From Phytophthora hibernalis (Eukaryota > Oomycota > Peronosporomycetes > Peronosporales > Peronosporaceae), in the NCBI GenBank assembly GCA_012656075.1, contig JAAKBF010000210.1:62001-126000 (forward strand): DNA of 64,000 bases, in the 5' to 3' direction. The translations under genes were made by a program, and so were the position numbers. Of the stretch, positions 42,868-54,649 are shown piece after piece (the first letter of the stretch is position 1; each line of letters begins with the position of its first letter). The notes under the pieces were generated by a model, which saw only the letters and a program-made list of their open reading frames with translations, had not been told where the DNA came from and ran no database searches.

Positions 42868-44437
42868 CACTCCTGGCCACAATATTACGGCCACCCACAA
42901 ATTTGTTAATAACTTTTGAGCCACTGCGAGTTAGTCGGTGGTGTTTAGATATGAATTGCGCAACGTAGCAAGGAGGCATTGTTATGGATTAACGTTTGCG
43001 GAAGTGCAGTGTGAAGGGGGCTCACATACAAAAAACCGAATTGTACTACTGGTCACAACTTACGGCCACCTATCTCACATACAAACATCAAGATAACTGG
43101 AATGATTGTCAAATCGACACTTCCTTGCATTTAGTAGTGGGTCGTGTTACCATGTTTCGAGATGACCTCAATGCAGCGTTTTGGCATACTAGCCACCAGC
43201 TTCTTTAGGTACTCCATGTCTAAGAGCTCCCAAGCTCCCAAGATCGCAGCTTTCAGCTCCACAACGTTGTCATACTGCCTTCCGTTCGCGTAGACAAGCT
43301 GATCCATCTTTGCCCAGACGTTCTCGATCGGGTTCAGGTCCGGCGAGCGCGCTGGCCAGTCAAGGACGCGATCCTTCACCTCTTCGAAGAATTCGGTTGT
43401 CAACCGCGAGCGGTGGATCGAAGCGTTATCCTGTTGGAAAATGAAGTCAAGTCCGTGGTGGAGGTGCGCGAACGGAAGCATAAACTCCGACATGGTGCTC
43501 GGAGGCCTGTCTACCTATGAGCACTGCCAGTTTCGATTTCCTTTCCACGCTGAAGCTACCCCACACCATGACGGAGCCACCCCCATTTTGGCGTCGCACG
43601 GTTTGCCTTGCTGGGCGGCGTACGTCACGCCAGTAGTGGCGGAGACCATCTGGTCCATCGAGATTGAATTTTTTCGTCCGAGAAAATGATATGCTGCCAC
43701 AGTTCCGGTTGTATCACCATGGCCTTCGCCCAGTTAAGACGCGTGAGCTTATGTTGCTTCGTCAGAGGAAGGGTGTTATCCATCTTCGCGTAGTCGAGCC
43801 AGTCGACGCCAGCAAGAAGGCGTCGAATGGTGCGGGTTGAGCACGCACAGGACAAGTCCTCCTTCAAGCGAGCTGCGCTGAAGTTGCCAGTGGCTACCTT
43901 GCGAACAACGAGTCGGGTCTGTCGCTTGGTGAGGGCTGGTCTGCGTCCACACTTGCGCCGGTGTCGCCGAGGTTTTAGAGCCCTCTGAACGCAGTCCCGT
44001 GATCGGGCAACCGTCGTGGAGATATCCCTGATGCTGAGTCCCACCTCACTCAGTCCCTTGATACGTCCGCGTTCTTCGTCAGACAGTGGCGGTCCACGGC
44101 CCATTCAAAAGTGAAATGGCAAACCCATGCGAAGAAGCCTCGCGCTCCGCTGGGCTCTCAGCGCCACCAATTACACTGGCGGTGAGTCTCGATTTGACAA
44201 TCATCCCAGTTATCTTGATGTTTGTATGTGAGATAGGTGGCCGTAAGTTGTGGCCAGTAGTACAATACGGTTTTTGTATGTGAGCCCCCTTCACACTGCA
44301 CTTCCGCAAACGTTAATCCATAGCAATGCTTCCTTGCTACGTCGCGCAATACATATCTAAACACCACCGACTAACTCGCAGTGGCTCAAAAGTTATTAAC
44401 AAATTTGTGGGTGGCCGTAATATTGTGGCCAGGAGTG
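42868..44437 (-). mobile_element. Tc1/mariner transposon with about 250-bp TIRs
   Basis: The ends are CACTCCTGGCCACAATATT and its complement, flanked by TA (42866-42867, 44438-44439). The inverted repeats 42868-43121 and 44188-44437 are nearly identical (about 95% by eye). A broken minus-strand transposase lies between them. The long, similar TIRs suggest a fairly recent insertion. Confidence 0.93.
43131..44104 (-). pseudogene. Tc1-family DDE transposase, frame-broken
   Basis: From 44104 the helix-turn-helix region (LSDEERGRIKGLSEVG, SIRDISTTVARS) leads to the first catalytic Asp in IIFSDEK. After frame changes near 43670 and 43500 the second Asp (FQQDNASIH) and the Glu box (SPDLNPIENVWAKM) follow. 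All three catalytic residues are present in order, but no single frame encodes them. In working form it cuts and pastes at TA dinucleotides. Confidence 0.85.
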
Positions 44438-44439
44438 TA

Positions 44440-44707
44440 TAGCTGGATCCTTTGAGAGTGGGTGGGTTGGGACTTCTGGCTCTCGAGGCGCAGTCGGAGC
44501 CACTACATGTGTACAGCACATCATTAGGTATCACTTCATTTACTTGAGTACACCGCAAACGAGCACGACGTCAGTTTGTACAGATAAGTACGTAAGTAGA
44601 ACAAAATGAATTGAAAGTTAGACATGGAACTCTGTCTGGTCAAACCTACATGCACATACGGAGGTAGCGGTATCGCATGCATTGCAAGGTTTTCTTGTCC
44701 AAGTGTC
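44440..44707. other. Intergenic
   Basis: Short AT-rich stretch between the Tc1 element and the MULE; nothing recognisable beyond the probable MULE 3' end. Confidence 0.4.
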
Positions 44708-45184
44708 CTAGCGGTTCCGCACCACAAAAATCTCGAAAGCGAGTAAGACGTAGATGCCACAATTGTAGCTGTCGGTCTGGACGCCGAGTCCCGACTCGAA
44801 ATTTCGAACGCGGAATGCTTTTTGCGCACGACTGGGTAGCAAAGTTATCATCGTTTGCGCTACACCACGGACCCCGACCAGGTACGACGAAGAACTCGAA
44901 TCATAGACGTACACGCATCCGCCCTTAAGGTCCATGGAGATCGAGCACCAATGATTTCCGTTGCAATTCACTAGAATCAGGACCTTCTCATTCGTAAAAC
45001 CAGAAAGAATGTTTCGGACGTTTTTATTTGAGGCGCTCATGTTTCCGTCCACGACGACACCCAGGGTAGAGGAGTCAACGATTGCAATACTGGGCTTGGC
45101 AGAAAATAATGTCGGCAATATCTTGTGCATCACCTCGTCGGTTATCAGGTCTTTTCCTACCAAAGCCAAAACATGAACCTGCAT
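44708..45184 (-). pseudogene. Ulp1/C48 cysteine protease module of the MULE
   Basis: 159 residues with GNHWCSISMD (catalytic His), VYVYDSSSSSY (Asp) and QTDSYNCGIYVLLAFE (Gln and Cys), a complete Ulp1 triad. It follows the transposase on the same strand. A probable intron with GTATCACTAATG at its 5' end and ATGCAG at its 3' end (about 45233-45185) joins it to upstream coding. Its substrate would be a SUMO-like modification or the transposase itself; this is unknown for MULEs of this type. Confidence 0.78.
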
Positions 45185-46042
45185 TGCATTTGCAATTGAT
45201 TAGTATACCTCCAAATACATTCATTAGTGATACCTTTGGTGTCAGAATCGGGATCTCTATCAGTTTTTTCGGCAGCTCTGGGTCCGATTCAACGGAATAG
45301 CTGTCGTTGCCGTGGCGCGAAAGGTCTATCTCATCAATCCATTTCAGCGCGCCGTTGATTTTCTTAAATGCCGCAGCTGCAACATGTCACTTCTTCATCG
45401 TCTTGACGGTTGAGTTGGCGAACACTCCGACAATTTCTAGTGCAATATCTAGTTCTCGAACACCCGCATGCTTTTGCTGATAGGCCGCCATTTTGCCACC
45501 GCACTTCTTAATAAGCTCCATAGGGAATATTCTGGTAATCTCCACGGGTGGCATCAATGGTTTACTTCCTCCAGGCAGCTTCGAAATTTCATGGGTAATG
45601 GGAGGTTTCTGTTTTTTGCGAAGAAGAAGAGCTTAAACTTGAACGTGTTCTCTTGGGACGAGTTGAAAGTTGCAAATTCAGAAAGTAGCTCAAACACCAA
45701 CAGAAGGCTGATGCATCTCGAAATCTTCTTGAACCATCGCAATGTTCAAGTTTCGCTTTGCTTTGACTGCCTTCGGTTTCTGCTTAGGCATACCTTTCGA
45801 TTTTGGCGGGCTCACTAGATCAAACTCATCATTTCCATCGTTAAGGTCGACAGCTCGATTCTGCCCAGCGCCTTCAGCGGGATTGGTATCTGGCTGCACC
45901 AACTGAAAACCCGACTGCACCAACTGAGAACCCGACTCCAACTGAGAACCCGACTGAGAACCCGATTGAGCTTCTACCCCCAAACGTGTTCCGGAAGCTA
46001 ATTGGGTTTCTTCTGTTGTATCCCAATCACATCCGTCAGCGT

Positions 46043-48141
46043 TTAACTGCTCCAAATCAGCCCCCTTTGTATTGTCGGTACTGGATAAATATCCGAATCG
46101 TTCGCACGCTCATCTCCTGGATTCAACGACTCTCCGTCACTCATAGTGTGTTGGGTTGCGGCACCGAAAGCAGTAAATTCGCCATGCTTGAACAAATTGG
46201 CAACGTTGTGGAGGGCTTCCATTCCTGCTCTGTACTCGCGCATCCCCAGCCCGCTCAAATGCTCACTAATAGTAGACGTGACAAGGTTCGCTTCACGGAA
46301 CTTTCGATTGCAATCCCAAGCAGTATTCGAGTCTTGCAAGACTCGAGAAACAGCAAACGGGTCCCTTGTAAGAACCTCCAACTGAGCATCCGTGCCCATA
46401 CTTGCAACAGCCATCTTGATCTCAACAGTTGGGTTGGGATCACGGTCTCGCATTTCAGCGCCTTGCGAAGAAATAATACGTGCCGGCAGGGAAGCAACCT
46501 CGAATTCATGAACATACATGAGCAGGTCCAATTACGTTTAGTGACCGAGTATTTCGACCGAGACTCGTCCAGCGCATCCTCCTCCTCGGAGTCATGCTGA
46601 ATCAAAATCACGTCAGGCACAGGCTCGTAGAACTTGTACTTGGCACGGCTGATCGCAAAGTCGTACTGATCATAAACGAGTTCGCACGCATGCTCACTAA
46701 CCAAATTAGATAGAAATCACATTTCACGGTCGTACTTGGGATGTGCACTAGGTTAAGATCGTACACCGAATCCAGCAATTCTTTCTCTGCTTGGGCCTGA
46801 TAACACATAATCGATGCAACACATTCGTCTACGCCCATGAAGGAATTCACGAGCTCCTTCAACTGCTTCCACGAGGCCTCAATTCTGTTATTCGTGCTAT
46901 TGCCAAGGGTGACAGCATTTTGACGTTCAAAAGAGCACCACATGTGTCGGCAGGTATCCCAATTCTTTGCAAAATATGCCTCAAAAGGATGTGGAGGGAT
47001 CTCAACAACTTCACCAGTCTCAGCACCCAGATCAGTATTTCCAGCGACCATCTCAGTTCTTCCAGCACCCAACTCAGTTGTTCCAGCACCCAACTCAGTA
47101 CTTTCAGCACCTGCAATCAACTCGGTCCGATTAGCACCCAACTCAGCACGATCAGCACCAGCCTGAACCAATTGAGAGACTGAATCCAAACGCGACACAC
47201 TGCCACGACCGACAGCCATTATGTGCCGCATATACTTGCGATATCTTTCGAATCCACGCTCTGTCTTCGAGTATACAATTAAGTTCACGACCCCTTGAAA
47301 CTGCTGCTTCTGCCATGATGAAAACCCATACTCTGCTGAAGAAATTTCCTCCCGTAAATATTTCAAAACATGAAATTGACATAGTAACAGGAGGGAATCG
47401 GGAAAGGCCATCTTGAGCACGGATATCTCCGTGAAGTCTTTGTCGTTAAGGATGCAGTTTATACGAGGCCATGCAGGGTTGTTCTTTTGAACTCCTCCAG
47501 AGCAGTCAAAAGAGTAGGACGGCGCTCATTTTGCAGCACCGCATGCTGCACGAATTGTCCCTTGCCGAAAGCGTCGTGCGCCATGATCGAACATACTTTG
47601 TACTTTGACGCATTTGTGTCATGCGTCGCATCAATCATCAGAACCTCAGGGAACCTTTCGTAGAGCTCGCGCATATGCTTCGTCTGCAGTGTAATACACG
47701 GAGCAACATTCTAAGCATACCAAAGTCAGTACTAGTTTAGAACAACAGCTGCAGTAAATTTATTTATACCTTCTTCTGGACCTTGTCAACAAAGATGCGC
47801 CCAATATTCCCCTTCCTCTGAGAACTGGATCATCCACCTTTTCAGCCTCTTTGCGCTGGTCGGAGCTGTATGCTCCTGCTTCTTGAGCTTATGAACAAGA
47901 TTATGCACGTCTTTCTGGATGGGCTGCTCACGGAGTGCTCGTTGATGTACACCAATATGTTTTTCTTCTTGGCCCCGGCCTTTCGGAGCTCGTTCACGGT
48001 TGACAGCACCTCTGGTTCGATCGCTGTTCTAATATGCGGGTACTGGTCAAAATTTTGCTTCGTCAGGGGATGATTGTGCTCCATACGCGTAAATGTAATC
48101 CTCAAAGCGAAATTCGGGCCGGCGGGATCCACCACTTGCAC
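46043..48141 (-). pseudogene. MULE transposase with SWIM zinc finger
   Basis: FALRITFTRMEHNHPL starts the FAR1/MULE region near 48110. The DDE core has VLMIDATHDTN near 47640 and LLLLCQFHVLKYLREE near 47390, with an in-frame degenerate repeat (TELGAG-type) in between the core and the SWIM finger NWTCSCMFMNSRLLPCRHV near 46540. A probable intron lies at about 47711-47768 (minus strand starts GTATAAATAA, ends TATGCTTAG). Frames break near 46700 and 46530. It would bind the element's ends and cut DNA. Confidence 0.75.
46985..47170. repeat. Coding minisatellite in the MULE transposase
   Basis: Imperfect units of about 21-27 bp with CAACTCAGTTSTTCCAGCACC encode TELGAG-type repeats on the minus strand. 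Similar CCAACTGxGAACCCGACT units recur at 45895-45965. They add a flexible linker. Confidence 0.7.
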
Positions 48142-48189
48142 ACAGGTATTGATCTACGGCAGCAATCACGTCCAGTAAGTCCAACACAA

Positions 48190-48285
48190 TCCAACTAGCC
48201 CAGCTGAATCCAAATAGACCAATCGGAACCCAACTGTGCCCAACTGTGACCAACTGTGACCAATTGAAACCAAATGAAACCAATC
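48190..48285. repeat. 11-bp tandem repeat in the MULE N-terminal region
   Basis: Successive CCAACTGTGAC-like units (GACCAACTGTGACCAATTG) at 48225-48270. The repeat breaks the frames of the FAR1-like region and may lie in an intron. Confidence 0.65.
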
Positions 48286-48756
48286 ATTACCTGTGCCTCA
48301 CACTTCAGGGCCCTCGAGCGCTGTCTTTTTCGCTTGCCCTTGCCTCGCCACTTGTACTTCCCCGTGCGTGCAAATGAAAGTCCTCCCGTAATGAATCCAC
48401 TCCTCTGGAACGAATGGTGCTTTGGACCCGGACGATTGAATCTTCCTGTTCCTGTCGGCCACCTTGTTGTTGGTTCGTACACGGAAGCTCTGCGCAGACA
48501 TAACAAATAATACACAACTGTGAGTTAGTCCGTCGCCATGTATATATCCCGCACCTGGTACGTCTCTCTTTCATACTCGCAGGTAGTCTTCCAGCTCTCC
48601 CCAGGATTCGAATTGGGATCTGGTTGGAGGGGCTACCAAAAACAACTCGCCGTCGTCGCTTGAATCACCCGCAGCGCTCCGAGCGGGGTGACCCCTCTGA
48701 TCGGCTTTGCTTGGCGCGGCTGCTCGTTGTGCTAGATATTTCTGTGACGGGGTCAC

Positions 48757-48887
48757 ACAGCATCTTGCCTTGAGGAAGCGTAAGAGAGCAAAGGCTCTCA
48801 GTGAACGATATGTTCACAGTTCCCGGCCTAAGGGAATTGTCTGCTGGTTTGATAGCAATATAAGGACGGAATATATTTTATATGTAG
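48757..48887. other. Intergenic plus Gypsy target site
   Basis: Short AT-rich stretch. TGTAG at 48883-48887 faces TATAG at 63945-63949 and is the probable 5-bp target duplication of the large Gypsy element with one difference. Confidence 0.55.
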
Positions 48888-49849
48888 TGTTGTGATTCAC
48901 AGAAAACGTTGTTAGTTCGGCTTCCACGCAACAGCACAGCAATTCGCCGAGTCAGGTCGGCGATGTTGGACTTGCGCAGGGTTCCTGTCGGTTCCCTTTG
49001 CGGTTCGCCCCAACCGGGGTTCAGTTGAGTGTTGTTCCCGACGGGTACCAAGCTCCAAACTCTCCAGAGACTCGCCTGAGCGGGGCAGTCTCCGTGCAAA
49101 ACCCTGTGCCCTCCACCAAAGGATGGACGGCAGCGCGCGAGCGCTTTTACAGGTCACCAGGCGCAGATTACGCCCAGCTACGAGGCTACGGTGTCCTGGG
49201 TTGTGCAGACCCACCGGCTCGTCGAATCGACGAGGCTTGTCTTTGCTTGGTAGCGAGAAGTGCCCACCCCGGGCCGACCTTGATCTCTTGGCGCTACCAG
49301 ACGGCTTCCCTACAAGCTATTCCTCTCGGGGAACGACGGCAGACATAATCCAGCCCACGCAGGGACTTACCGGGAAAGTGTACGCTGTTTTTGGACTTAG
49401 AAGATTCTGCTCTGATTGTTATCTCTATATCTTCGGAGAGCCCCTTCGGGCTCTTCCCTATGTTCTTCTATCGGTCCTATACAAATATTTAATGAAATGG
49501 AGTCGTTACATATTTCCCTGCGACTCTTCGCTCAGCTCCGTCCCTTGGTGTCGAGCTGGTTCTTACCTCACGGCGACTCTTCTCCCAGATCCTGATTTAT
49601 CTCTTTAGGCATATTCTCGCCAAGTCGACTTTCGCCGAGTCGATTATCGCCGAGCCCGTCCATCGCTGAGTCCATCCTTCGCTGAGTCCAGCAAAGTGCG
49701 GTTCCTGATTAAGTCCGTTCCCTGTTGAGTGCGATGTATCCACTTGGCGGTGTATCCACTTGATCCTCTTGAGTGCGATGTATCCACTTGGTCTAGCTTA
49801 GGCATCCCTAGTGTAGGGTTACCCAAAATCTGGATTTCCCTACACCACA
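48888..49849 (-). repeat. 3' LTR of the large Gypsy element
   Basis: Starts TGTTGTGATTCACAG and ends CCTACACCACA on the plus strand (TG...CA). It is nearly identical to 62530-63944 once the nested insertion is removed. Its last 200 bp carry several TCGCCGAGTCG/CGCTGAGTCC units. Confidence 0.92.
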
Positions 49850-49861
49850 ACTGCCCCGGGC

Positions 49862-52800
49862 GTGATACGAGCCAGGCTGGTGAGTGTCTCGACGATCACT
49901 CCGCTCTCCAACTTTCCTTTGGTTGGAAATCTCGTCGAGTCAAGTGCAGTCATCTTTAGGAAGCCCGTCGAGGACACCGCTGCTTCTCTCGCTGACAAGG
50001 TAAGCTTCCCGCGCTTGGCATGCCCCTTATCCTCGCCGATGGTCATCTAACCCACCGTGTGTGTTCGCTAGACAGCTTCCCGTCGCGCCGCTACAGCTAC
50101 CGCCGTCTCGTCGAGTTGGGCCGTCACTGTGAGTTTGTTCGCTCCTCAAGTGTCGTCGACCTCCTCGAGCGCTGTTGCAGAAGCGCTGTTCTTACGTCGT
50201 TGGACCTCTGCGCTCAATTTTCTTCGCTCGGACCCGCTTAGCGACTCATCGATGGAGTCTCAGCATCTGGTCGACTTGACGAACTCGCTGGGCCCGCCGG
50301 ATTCTTCCGTCGCTGGGTCCAGCCAAGCCCGTACGCCCGCTGCTGAGGGCGCACACGGTCTTCAACAGGCTGATACTTCGGCTCGGTCGGAGTCGCCGGG
50401 CTCATCAGTGGAAATCGCCGGTAGATCAGCTACGCTAGCTGAGTCAGAGGGTGACTCGGCGAATCTCGCGGCAGGCGATTCCGATGGCCTCGCTGGGTTC
50501 CGTCGAGCTCTCGCTCAGCAGGCAGAAGAACAGAGACGGCGTGATGCTTCTCTCGCGCAGCTGGTCTCGTTTTTGCTGACCAGTTCTCCTCCACCCACCG
50601 ACGCTTCAACTCGCCAGGCCATTCTTGGGGCAAAATCGCCAGCTTCCATCTTGGCTGCGTTGCAACGTGATGTTGTGCCTCTCCCGGATGTGTCTGCCGA
50701 AATCGCCGAGCTTTGGACCAAGCTCGCCAAATGGCCTCTGCTCGGTACAAGAGAATGGAGTCAGCGATCGCTGAGTCAGCCTCCTTACGCCACCAGCTGG
50801 GTACCGTCACAAAAGAGCTGGGAATTTATCGCTCGAGTTCTTTACGTTCAACTGAGATGACGGAATCGTTCAACAAGACGATCGCCCAGCTCACGGCGGA
50901 ATCCCGACCATCATTGCTCAACAATGCGACCGGACCCGAGCTGCCGATGCGACCATTCGGAAGCTTCAGGCTGAGCTCGAGAATCGTGATCGGACGTGTG
51001 TGAGACTGGGTCAGAAGATCATTGAGATCAAGGCGGAGTTCACCACTCTTCACGGGTTGGCTTCAACATATTATCGCCAACTCCAGGAGGCCACGATCTT
51101 GCTTTGCTCAGGTGGTGACCACGCTATCAGCGAAGCTCGTCGAACGATCGAGTCGTTGCAAGGTACCGTCCTGCGGCAGAAGCGTATTATCGCTCACCGC
51201 GGTCACTACCCCGTATACGACCCGCACTTGGCTGTCGCTGCTCTGGGTGGGCCTGGATTCTAGGGATCTCCAGATTAACGCTCGTTATTGTCGGCTACTC
51301 GCTGAGCGCTTCCCCGAGTCGTTGGAGCTTCGTTCTTTACGTCGGCCCTGTGAAGTTACTCTCTCTCTCCGCCCAGCGAACTCGTCGAGCGGAGTGTCTT
51401 CCGGCTCGGCGATTTCAACTTCGGCGAGCTCAGCTAACGTGACCCCGGCGAGCGCAGCGTTGGTGGTTTCTCCGACTTTCTCCGCAGTCTCACCTGTGTC
51501 TTCGTCGAGTTCTTCACACCGCAAGCGATCCAAGTCGGAGTCGCGCCACCGGAGACACCGTTCGGTCTCTCAGCTAAGGACCGCGCCACTGAAGACATTG
51601 ACTCCAGCCGAACGCCTCCGTCGGTATTCAAACCCAGCGAATCCGACGGCGGCCGGCCCCGACGGAGCCGTTCTAAGAGTGTTTCTCGCGGCGAGTTTGA
51701 GCGTCCCGTACCTGTTTCGACGCATCGACGTGTTTGCTCCGAGTGGAAGTGGTCGCTGAGCATGCGCCTTCGCTGCCTATTCCAGGGCGGCGCCGCCTCT
51801 GCTCTCCGGCGGCTGGTCTTAGCCGCGCCAATTCGAGTGGCTATTATCCTCAGCGACACTCGCTGAGTCCTCCCCACGACGAGGTTCCGGTCGAAGTTAA
51901 TGAGGCTGAGGTTCACGTCGACGAGTCACCAGATCTTGGGGCAGACTCGTCGAGCTCCGTTGATCCGGACTTGGCGAGTTCGTCAGCCGTTCTGGTGAGT
52001 TTATCTCTGGCCACGAGCTCTTCACTCGGTCGTATAAGCTCTTCGCCGAGTCCTGCATCTGGATCTGTGGCCTCCACTGACACGTCGATAGAGTCGGCTC
52101 CAGCCGTGATCTCATCGAGTTCGTCTACTTCCGTGGCGACTCCTTCGCTGAGTTCCGTAGTCTCCATTCCGGCTTCGACTTGCCCCACGGTGCCTCTTTC
52201 TCTCGGTTCTCCTCGACGTCGCCCTTCTCGAGCAGCAGCAAAGAATTCTGCTTGCATTACTCAGGCTGTTCTCGCCGAGTTGGACGTTCTTGACGAAGAT
52301 GCTTTGGATGGTTCGCCAAGTCCAGCTTCGCCGAAGGTTACGGGATCCATCCCTTCTGGTGATATCGAGCTTGGAATCCCGCCGAGCCCGACCAGCGATT
52401 CGCTGACGAATTCTCAGCAGTCGCCGGTTGGTTCTCCTGTGAGCACATCGAACGGGATGTCTCATCGACATTTCCTTATGGACGTCGACACCGAGGATAG
52501 CTGTTCATCGTCAGCTAGCACCGTGGTCCTCACGGACCGGGTGCCTCCACGCGGCAAGCTACAGAGCTATGCCGATGCTCGTCGAAAAGCTCCTCATTTT
52601 GTCAAGCGAGGAAGTGCACCGGCTCCTCGATCGAAGGGCTCGTCGAAGAAGCGAGCAGCTCCCAAGTCTTCTCGCCGGACTGCTAAGAAAGTCAAGAACT
52701 CGTCGAACGTTAGTGATTCTGGTCCCAAGTCATCGAGCAAGGCTGCCCCGGTTTCCCAGGAGGACAAGCCTAAGACTTCAGTACCCAAGACGACACGGGC

Positions 52801-54024
52801 AGATGCTCCTGTCGCCAAGTCGTCTGCGAAGGGCAAGGCTCCGGCTGCTTCCAAGCGTTCGACAGGTTCCAACTCGTCGAAATCGTCCAAGAAGCCTCCA
52901 AGCGTCCCTTCGCCAAGTCAGCCTCCGACGACACCTGGTATGGTGGAATTGCACGCACCGTTGAAGCTTCCAATCGCAACACTGCGTGCTCGTGCGGCAC
53001 AGGCTATTGCGCGCGAGGCCCGGAGACTCCTTCGATGCGTCAGACCCGCAGCGTGGAGTACTTCCATTATGGGTCCGCTCGTTGCTAGGCGAAAATGTTG
53101 GCATGTCGTTCCCCAGTCAAGATGCTGGATATCGGAGGCAAGTCCAGTGTAGCTCCGACGCCAACTACTCTCGATGGGCTTCGGAAGTGGATGGATGTGT
53201 TTAATCCGTCTCATCCATGCCAACAAGTCCTCGCCAAGTTCCCGGAGACTCCGATTTTCGTCTCGGCGAGCGAGATTGACGCCGCCCGCCAACGGCTGCA
53301 TTCCAAGAAGAAGTCGGCGAAATCGAGGACCCCGTTGATGATCGTTTGCGACGCTTGGGCTCGTTTCCTGGGTGATAGTCGGGAATTCGACGAGTCGCAA
53401 CCTCACGATTCTCGTACCAAGATTTTCGTGGCTCTCTGGGAGAGGAACCACTGGATCGTGGACTCAAGTGTTTTGTTGGGTTTACATCCAGACCTGAACC
53501 CAAGCTCGCCAGTGTCGGAGTTCGCCGCCATCCACGAGTTGTGGGCAGTGTATACTCTTGATAGTAAGCACCGACGTGACCTGTTCCGGATCGTCATGAA
53601 GTCTTACGAGGAGGCGCTCCGGGTTGCGGCCAGTTCTCGCTCAGCTCAAGGTCCTTCGCCGAGTCTCGACTCCGAACTCTATTTTGAGCCTACGGTACCC
53701 ACGTATTCGTTGATTAACCAGCCCATGTTCCCGTCTCGTTCGGATTGGCTCGCTGAGCTCAAGGATTTGGACGTTCAAGAGCCCTGGCGAGTGTGGTGGG
53801 CGACTCGTCCAGAGTTGCACCCATACAACACGTGTTTTCGTCCGTGCAATCCCGAGTTCCCGGTATTTGCTCCTGGAGACTTTTCCGTGGGCGACATCGA
53901 GAGGGCTTTGCAGGAGGACACTGATCCCAACGAGCCAGAACCTCCGGCTTGTGACGAGAGTGCTCAGCCTCCGGCTAATCGTACCGGTCTTCGCATTTTC
54001 GAGCAAATTTTCGACGAGGCTTAA
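49862..54024 (+). CDS. Antisense accessory gene of the Gypsy element (coiled coil, Ser-rich, basic; unknown)
   Basis: Plus-strand open frames cover this span, opposite to gag-pol. An in-phase intron (49999-50068, GTAAGC to TTCGCTAG) links a first exon to 50069-50860. Coiled coil follows (ESASLRHQLGTVTKEL, IKAEFTTLHGLASTYYRQL), then Ser-rich disorder with basic clusters (HRKRSKSESRHRRHRS, SRRTAKKVK). A compact C-terminal part spans 53095-54024 (LRKWMDVFNPSHPC, LWERNHWIVDSSVLLG). At least five frame changes are present. No family recognised. No ATG was found before 49862, so transcription may start in the LTR. Confidence 0.65.
49999..50068 (+). other. Probable intron in the antisense gene
   Basis: AAG|GTAAGC at the donor and TTCGCTAG|ACA at the acceptor, 70 nt, phase 0. 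Both flanking exons stay open in the same frame when it is removed. Confidence 0.6.
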
Positions 54025-54220
54025 GCAGTTGTTTCGCTGAGACTCCCAGTTCGCCCAGTTGCAGTTTTCGATGAGTCTTGGTAGTTGTTTCTTTTCTTCA
54101 TGTAGTCCGTACTCATCCATCTCGTAATATCAAAAATATAAGTTGACGCAGTAGCTGTCGCTCACTCGACCTGCCTGCTTGTCTTCACAGGTCGGTGGTA
54201 TTTGTCACATGCAATAGCTT

Positions 54221-54577
54221 TTAACACTTGTCTGCAACTTGCACCATTTGCAGACGGTTTTCACGTTTCTCTTGTCGAAGATAGTCGAAGAGAAGACCTA
54301 CACACGATAAATTTGCCAGTGGTTCCCAGCTGGGTTCATCATAGCATACCCATTTTACCAGAAACCGACGCTGGGCTCGATCCGTACTCGTCGAGAGTGG
54401 CATTTCGTCCCTAAGGATGGCTTCGACTTCATATCGACCAGTCCGTTCGTCTGGTTCCCAACTGTCTTCTGGCAGCAGTTCCTCGTCGAAATCCAATCGA
54501 TCGGTTTCGCTGAGCCCTTTGACTAGCGAAGTCGTAGGCCTTTCGCCGAGCTCGGTCACTTTCTTTAGTATGGACAC
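54221..54577 (-). pseudogene. Chromodomain at the integrase C-terminus
   Basis: YEVEAILRDE, then FLVKWVCYDEPSWEPL, is a chromodomain with its aromatic cage residues. It follows the integrase in a separate frame, as is usual for chromoviruses. It would direct integration to heterochromatin with methylated histone H3. The stop is about 200 bp from the end of the convergent antisense gene. Confidence 0.8.
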
Positions 54578-54649
54578 GTGGACTACTGGATAGAACCGGT
54601 AGCCACTCTTGTCTGGCAGCTCCAGCTCATAGGCGAACTCCTCGACCTT

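Larger units (their letters stand above)
44708..48756 (-). mobile_element. MULE (Mutator-like element) with FAR1-like, transposase, SWIM and Ulp1 modules
   Basis: Read on the minus strand: an N-terminal segment (48756-48571) with SWGELEDYL; FAR1-like pieces (48574-48200 and 48141-47900) with RMEHNHPLTKQNFDQY; transposase (47674-46700) with MIDATHDTN and LLCQFHVLKYLREE; a SWIM finger (near 46570) with CSCMF and CRH; a linker; and a Ulp1-type protease (45184-44708). The full module order is retained. TIRs were not located. Confidence 0.8.

Noticed and set aside
50430..50810. Minus-strand ORFs within the antisense region as continuation of Gypsy pol
   Set aside because: Pol ends with the chromodomain at 54221; these frames are shadows of the plus-strand gene and lack retroviral motifs.
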